In this document: positions 63,030 through 64,000 of the stretch, in pieces
How positions within the stretch are numbered: position 1 is the first letter of the stretch
Layout: each line of letters starts with the position of its first letter
Source: a bacterium
GTDB taxonomy: Bacteria > Verrucomicrobiota > Verrucomicrobiia > Limisphaerales > J093
Direction: 5' to 3'
Length of the DNA stretch: 64,000 bases
Assembly: GCA_021780105.1 (NCBI GenBank)
Contig: JAJXZJ010000055.1
Location: 1 to 64,000, forward strand
Translations under genes and position numbers: made by a program
Notes under the pieces: generated by a model
Databases searched by the model: none
Told to the model about the DNA's origin: nothing
The model's input: only the letters and a program-made list of their open reading frames with translations

Positions 63030-64000
63030 AATCCATTGGGCCGAGGCGGGCGTGGGCCTGCTGCTGGGCGGTGTTTTGGGAACCATGTTGTGGCGTTTGT
63101 CCGCCTTGCTCGGGCGGAGGGCAACTGAACAGCAGTGCCAGGCACGCGTGGAATCTTCCCGCCGCGAGGCCGAAGCCATCGTCCGCGAAGCCCGCCTCGC
63201 CGCCAGCGAGGAGGCGGTCAGGTTGCGCCGCGAAACAGAGGAGAAATTCTTGGCGCAGAAGCGGGGGATTGAGGAAGAACAGTCGCGGCTGGCCCAACGC
63301 GAAAAGCTGATCAACGAACAACTCACGGGACTGGTCGAGCGCGAACGCCAGTTCCGCGACCAACTGACGGCGTTGGACCAGCAGCGCATGATGGTCGCCG
63401 GCGCCCAGCGCGAAGCCGCCGCCCTGGTTCAACAGCAGCGCGAACAACTGCAGGAACTGTCCCATCTGTCTGAGCCCGAGGCCCGCGCCCTTTTGTTGAA
63501 ACGCGTGGAGCAGGAAACGCTCAAGGACGCTGCCGACCTTTCCCGCCGGCGGATGGACGAGGCCCGGAGCACGGCGGAATCACAAGCCCGGCGGATCATT
63601 GGCATCGCCATCCAACGCTTCGCCGGCGAACACACCTTTGAAACCACCACAGCCACCGTCGCGCTCAATGGCGACGACATCAAGGGACGCATCATCGGCC
63701 GCGAGGGTCGCAACATCCGGGCGTTCGAGTCCGCCACCGGCATCACCGTGTTGATTGACGACACGCCGAATGCAGTGGTGCTGTCGGGCTTCGATCCGGT
63801 TCGCCGCGAGGTTGCCCGGCAGTCCATGGAGCGGCTGATCATGGACGGACGCATCCACCCCACGCGCATCGAGGAAGTTGTCGCCAAGGTGAAACAGGAA
63901 ATGGAAGAAACCATTGTGCGCGCCGGCGAGGAGGCCCTGTTCAAGGTGGGGTTGCCGCCGATGCATGCGGACCTGATCAAGCTGCTCGGCCGGCTGCGGT
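63013..64000 (+). CDS. rny: Ribonuclease Y, N-terminal part (3' end outside window)
   Basis: The frame opens at ATG 63013 and runs without a stop to the right edge, about 329 residues. RNase Y is a membrane-anchored endoribonuclease that starts mRNA decay. The N-terminal membrane helix is VGLLLGGVLGTMLWRL (~13-28), followed by a long coiled coil (~40-190, e.g. REAEAIVREARLAASEEAVR), then a KH domain with GRIIGREGRNIRAFESATGI and DDTPNAVVLSGFDPVRREVA. The HD phosphodiesterase domain should start just beyond the window. Confidence 0.95.
   Translation, partial: MNLLAEIHWAEAGVGLLLGGVLGTMLWRLSALLGRRATEQQCQARVESSRREAEAIVREARLAASEEAVRLRRETEEKFLAQKRGIEEEQSRLAQREKLINEQLTGLVERERQFRDQLTALDQQRMMVAGAQREAAALVQQQREQLQELSHLSEPEARALLLKRVEQETLKDAADLSRRRMDEARSTAESQARRIIGIAIQRFAGEHTFETTTATVALNGDDIKGRIIGREGRNIRAFESATGITVLIDDTPNAVVLSGFDPVRREVARQSMERLIMDGRIHPTRIEEVVAKVKQEMEETIVRAGEEALFKVGLPPMHADLIKLLGRLR

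Overview
The window is GC-rich bacterial chromosome, most probably from a Verrucomicrobiota bacterium (Limisphaerales/Pedosphaera-like). The call rests on a four-gene prepilin cassette resembling the 'Verru_Chthon' A-D proteins, an H-X9-DG pseudopilin fragment at the left edge, a PEP-CTERM protein, and two giant secreted proteins with the domain mix typical of this phylum (PA14, lamin-tail, CotH, He_PIG, LamG, pre-peptidase C-terminal). No rRNA, tRNA, CRISPR array or insertion sequence was seen.

Layout. 1-332: 3' end of an H-X9-DG pseudopilin gene. 641-11118 (minus strand): housekeeping genes hisH, rlmN, glgP, def, a PfkB-type kinase, parB, rsmD, gap and gatB. 11305-23828 (minus): a 3001-residue CotH/lamin-tail surface protein, a small conserved unknown, an acyltransferase-3 membrane protein and an MFS transporter. 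23992-47642 (minus): a secretion/pilus locus in two blocks. The motor block (47642 to 41624) encodes two PilB/GspE ATPases, PilT and PilC/GspF and ends in a hairpin terminator. The pseudopilin block (40779 to 23992) encodes two GspG-like pseudopilins, then D-, B-, C- and A-like cassette proteins with 4-bp overlaps, and finally a 2852-residue subtilase. A BrnT/CopG-type toxin-antitoxin pair with its own AT-rich promoter and operator-like inverted repeat sits between the blocks, only 28 bp upstream of the first pseudopilin.

47870-64000: an M50-like membrane protease (minus), then plus-strand genes: nnr, a membrane protein, a zinc-ribbon protein, fmt, a CDF cation exporter, two ABC-2 permeases, a PEP-CTERM protein with a strong terminator, a TPR membrane protein, a Tat-exported TIM-barrel protein, a DUF155/RMND1-like protein, an intergenic RNA candidate that looks like 6S RNA by size, pairing and position, rarA, the 5-formyl-THF cyclo-ligase gene, and the start of RNase Y running off the right edge.

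The most interesting unit is 23992-47642. It suggests a pseudopilus-type machine co-expressed with a giant secreted protease, with the distal operon possibly transcribed from an autoregulated toxin-antitoxin promoter. Functional statements come from family resemblance and motifs read by eye; no database search was run.
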